From NCBI GenBank assembly GCA_002770955.1, contig PCUH01000292.1, positions 3,202-9,875 on the forward strand: 6,674 bases of DNA, in the 5' to 3' direction. Position numbers and translations under genes: made by a program. This document shows positions 6,223 through 6,674 of the stretch, piece after piece. This stretch comes from Flavobacteriales bacterium CG18_big_fil_WC_8_21_14_2_50_32_9. GTDB taxonomy: Bacteria; Bacteroidota; Bacteroidia; Flavobacteriales_E; Vicingaceae. Numbering within the stretch: position 1 is the first letter of the stretch; each line of letters opens with the position of its first letter. The notes below the pieces were generated by a model. The model made no database searches and was not told where the DNA came from. It saw only the letters and a list, made by a program, of their open reading frames with translations.

Positions 6223-6674
6223 TCATTTTATTTTGTTGATAAAGTAAATTCCTATTAAAATGATAAAAATAGCAATCAATTGAATTAAATGAATTGTTTC
6301 TCCATCAAAAACACCCCAACCGATTGCAAAAATTGGAATTAAATAGGTTACTGTTGATGCAAAAACAGCAGAGGTATGTTTAATAATGTTGTTGAATATT
6401 ATAATAGAAATTACGGTTCCAAAAATTGCTAGAATAGTTATGTAAAAAATGGATAAAGATGCATTTGGGTTTGATGTTGTGATGATAAAAAAATCGGTTG
6501 TAAACAGGTATAAAATGGCAGGAATTCCTATAAACAAAAATGATATAGATGTAATTGCAACAGAGTGAACATCTTGTAAATGTTTTTTGATTGTGTTTAC
6601 ACTTATAGCATAGCAAATGGTTGCTGCAACTATAAAAAACGCATAAGAAAGTTGATTATTTGAGAAATCTATAC
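6223..6674 (-). CDS. EamA/DMT-family membrane transporter, C-terminal half; 5' part off the window
   Basis: The reading frame is open to the right edge, giving 149 residues and the TGA stop at 6223-6225. The fragment corresponds to the second EamA repeat of a drug/metabolite transporter: five hydrophobic segments at about fragment residues 9-25, 37-58, 72-95, 99-118 and 124-146, the opening pattern YAFFIVAATICYAISVNTIKK, and the typical STVTYLIPIFAIGWG stretch followed by a Glu (DGE). EamA proteins are usually about 290-300 residues with ten spans, so roughly half is missing. They sit in the inner membrane and export or import small metabolites; the substrate cannot be read from this sequence. 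The frame continues upstream of the internal TTG at 6535-6537, so a short gene starting there is not the right model. The 84-nt gap and separate promoter suggest pyrG is expressed independently. Confidence 0.88.
   Translation of the reverse strand, partial: IDFSNNQLSYAFFIVAATICYAISVNTIKKHLQDVHSVAITSISFLFIGIPAILYLFTTDFFIITTSNPNASLSIFYITILAIFGTVISIIIFNNIIKHTSAVFASTVTYLIPIFAIGWGVFDGETIHLIQLIAIFIILIGIYFINKIK

Noticed and set aside
6380..6616. Minus-strand open frame of 78 codons overlapping the transporter
   Set aside because: It is in another frame of the same strand; the transporter frame gives a coherent five-span EamA domain, whereas this one gives a Cys/His/Tyr-rich string with no family resemblance.

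Overview
The window comes from an AT-rich member of the Bacteroidota, most likely the Flavobacteriia or a close relative. The evidence is a long Bacteroidota-type YidC, a CTP synthase with the APGFGERG motif, a DUF6438-type lipoprotein, a candidate promoter of the Bacteroidota kind (TTG, 19 nt, TAATTTTG), start codons without a recognisable Shine-Dalgarno sequence, and spacers containing short heptamer and palindromic repeats of a type I recall from flavobacterial genomes.

All six genes lie on the minus strand, so transcription runs from high to low coordinates. In that order they are: the C-terminal half of an EamA/DMT membrane transporter (cut by the right edge), pyrG (CTP synthase), yidC (membrane protein insertase), a small DUF6438-type lipoprotein, a 372-aa GNAT-like acyltransferase of the YghO-like type, and the N-terminal half of a secreted papain-like C1 peptidase (cut by the left edge). 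No gene on the plus strand is credible; the open frames there are antisense shadows.

The gaps are 84 nt (transporter-pyrG), 112 nt (pyrG-yidC), 172 nt (yidC-lipoprotein), 51 nt (lipoprotein-acyltransferase) and 27 nt (acyltransferase-peptidase). pyrG has its own candidate promoter. The two gaps around yidC hold repeat material: variants of a TAG-ending heptamer in opposite orientations on its two sides, a GC-rich imperfect palindrome, and a TTGTTACATT direct repeat. The 27-nt gap suggests the acyltransferase and peptidase are cotranscribed.

Functionally this is ordinary chromosomal housekeeping (pyrimidine nucleotide synthesis, membrane protein insertion) followed by envelope and secreted proteins of less certain role. 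I found no defence system, mobile element, CRISPR array or RNA gene. The points most worth a second look are the composite repeats around yidC and the possible lipid N-acyltransferase role of the GNAT-like protein.
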